6,243 bases of DNA from Planctomycetota bacterium (GTDB taxonomy: Bacteria > Planctomycetota > Planctomycetia > Pirellulales > Thermoguttaceae), in the NCBI GenBank assembly GCA_013202535.1, contig JABMRP010000802.1:1-6243 (forward strand), given 5' to 3'. A program made the position numbers and the translations under genes. The notes beneath the pieces are model-generated. The model did not search any database. It had not been told where the DNA came from and saw only the letters and a list, made by a program, of their open reading frames with translations. This document shows positions 6,077 through 6,243 of the stretch, one piece after another; position 1 is the stretch's first letter, and each line of letters opens with the position of its first letter.

Positions 6077-6078
6077 GG
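6075..6078 (+). promoter_or_regulatory. Ribosome binding site of tadC overlapping the tadB stop codon
   Basis: GAGG at 6075-6078 overlaps the TGA stop of tadB (6074-6076) and leaves 5 bases before GTG 6084. This supports the GTG start of tadC and suggests coupling to tadB translation. Confidence 0.55.
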
Positions 6079-6083
6079 CTGCC

Positions 6084-6243
6084 GTGATTCTCGCCGAACA
6101 ACTGATTTCGTTTCAGGCCATCTACCCCTTTGCCCTCTTCGGCGCGTTCGCCGTACTGGCCTGGATGGCCATGAACCGAATGGCCGCCGCGAAGCCCCGC
6201 GCGCTGGAACGACTCGACGAACTCAAGGACCCTTCCTCCCGCC
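6084..6243 (+). CDS. tadC: N-terminus of TadC inner-membrane platform protein (3' truncated by window edge)
   Basis: From GTG 6084 the frame stays open to the end of the window, giving 53 residues beginning MILAEQLISFQAIYPFALFG. Residues about 12-32 form one membrane segment. They are followed by a charged stretch KPRALERLDELKDPS at 37-51, which resembles the cytoplasmic start of TadC proteins in Planctomycetes as I remember them. TadC is the second GspF-like platform protein and normally follows tadB, as here, with 7 bases between the genes. The T2SSF domain expected further on lies outside the window, so the name rests on position, the membrane segment and the charged stretch. No ATG in this frame gives a better start: the first, at residue 28, would remove most of the membrane segment. 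Confidence 0.8.
   Translation, partial: MILAEQLISFQAIYPFALFGAFAVLAWMAMNRMAAAKPRALERLDELKDPSSR

Noticed and set aside
1..6243. A wholly new biological system, CRISPR array, transposon, tRNA or phage element
   Set aside because: Every long coding region is explained by Tad pilus families. No regular repeat-spacer arrays, transposase motifs, terminal repeats or tRNA-like sequence were seen on either strand.

Overview
This 6.2 kb window is a + strand stretch of a tad (tight adherence, Flp/type IVc pilus) gene cluster. The gene order is cpaB/rcpC (3' end only), cpaC/rcpA (outer-membrane secretin), cpaE/tadZ (receiver-like plus MinD-like localisation factor), cpaF/tadA (secretion ATPase), tadB (inner-membrane platform) and tadC (5' end only). 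All six genes are co-directional. I see no tRNA, rRNA, CRISPR array, insertion sequence or integrase.

The DNA is GC-rich. The CpaE N-terminus, the long Gly/Pro/Cys-rich tail on the secretin, and the TadC N-terminus followed by a KPRALERLDELKDPS-like stretch resemble what I remember of tad clusters in Planctomycetes. I therefore favour a planctomycete, perhaps of the Pirellulales type. This rests on remembered resemblance, not on a search.

The genes should act together as follows. CpaB and the CpaC secretin form the periplasmic and outer-membrane channel. CpaE is expected to position the machine in the cell. CpaF hydrolyses ATP in the cytoplasm to drive assembly through the TadB/TadC membrane platform. 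The Flp pilin, prepilin peptidase and TadD-like genes are not in the window and probably lie outside it.

The spacing changes along the window. The first three junctions are 109, 89 and 228 bp long, and each holds an inverted repeat. The cpaF-tadB and tadB-tadC junctions are 8 and 7 bp, with ribosome binding sites inside or next to the upstream stop codon. The 228 bp gap before cpaF holds the best promoter candidate, a sigma-54-like -24/-12 pair.

The system itself is known. The points most worth a second look are the CpaE P-loop lacking both usual lysines, the paired-CxxC tail of the secretin, a possible lipobox in the secretin signal peptide, the palindrome centred on the cpaB stop codon, and the sigma-54-like site.
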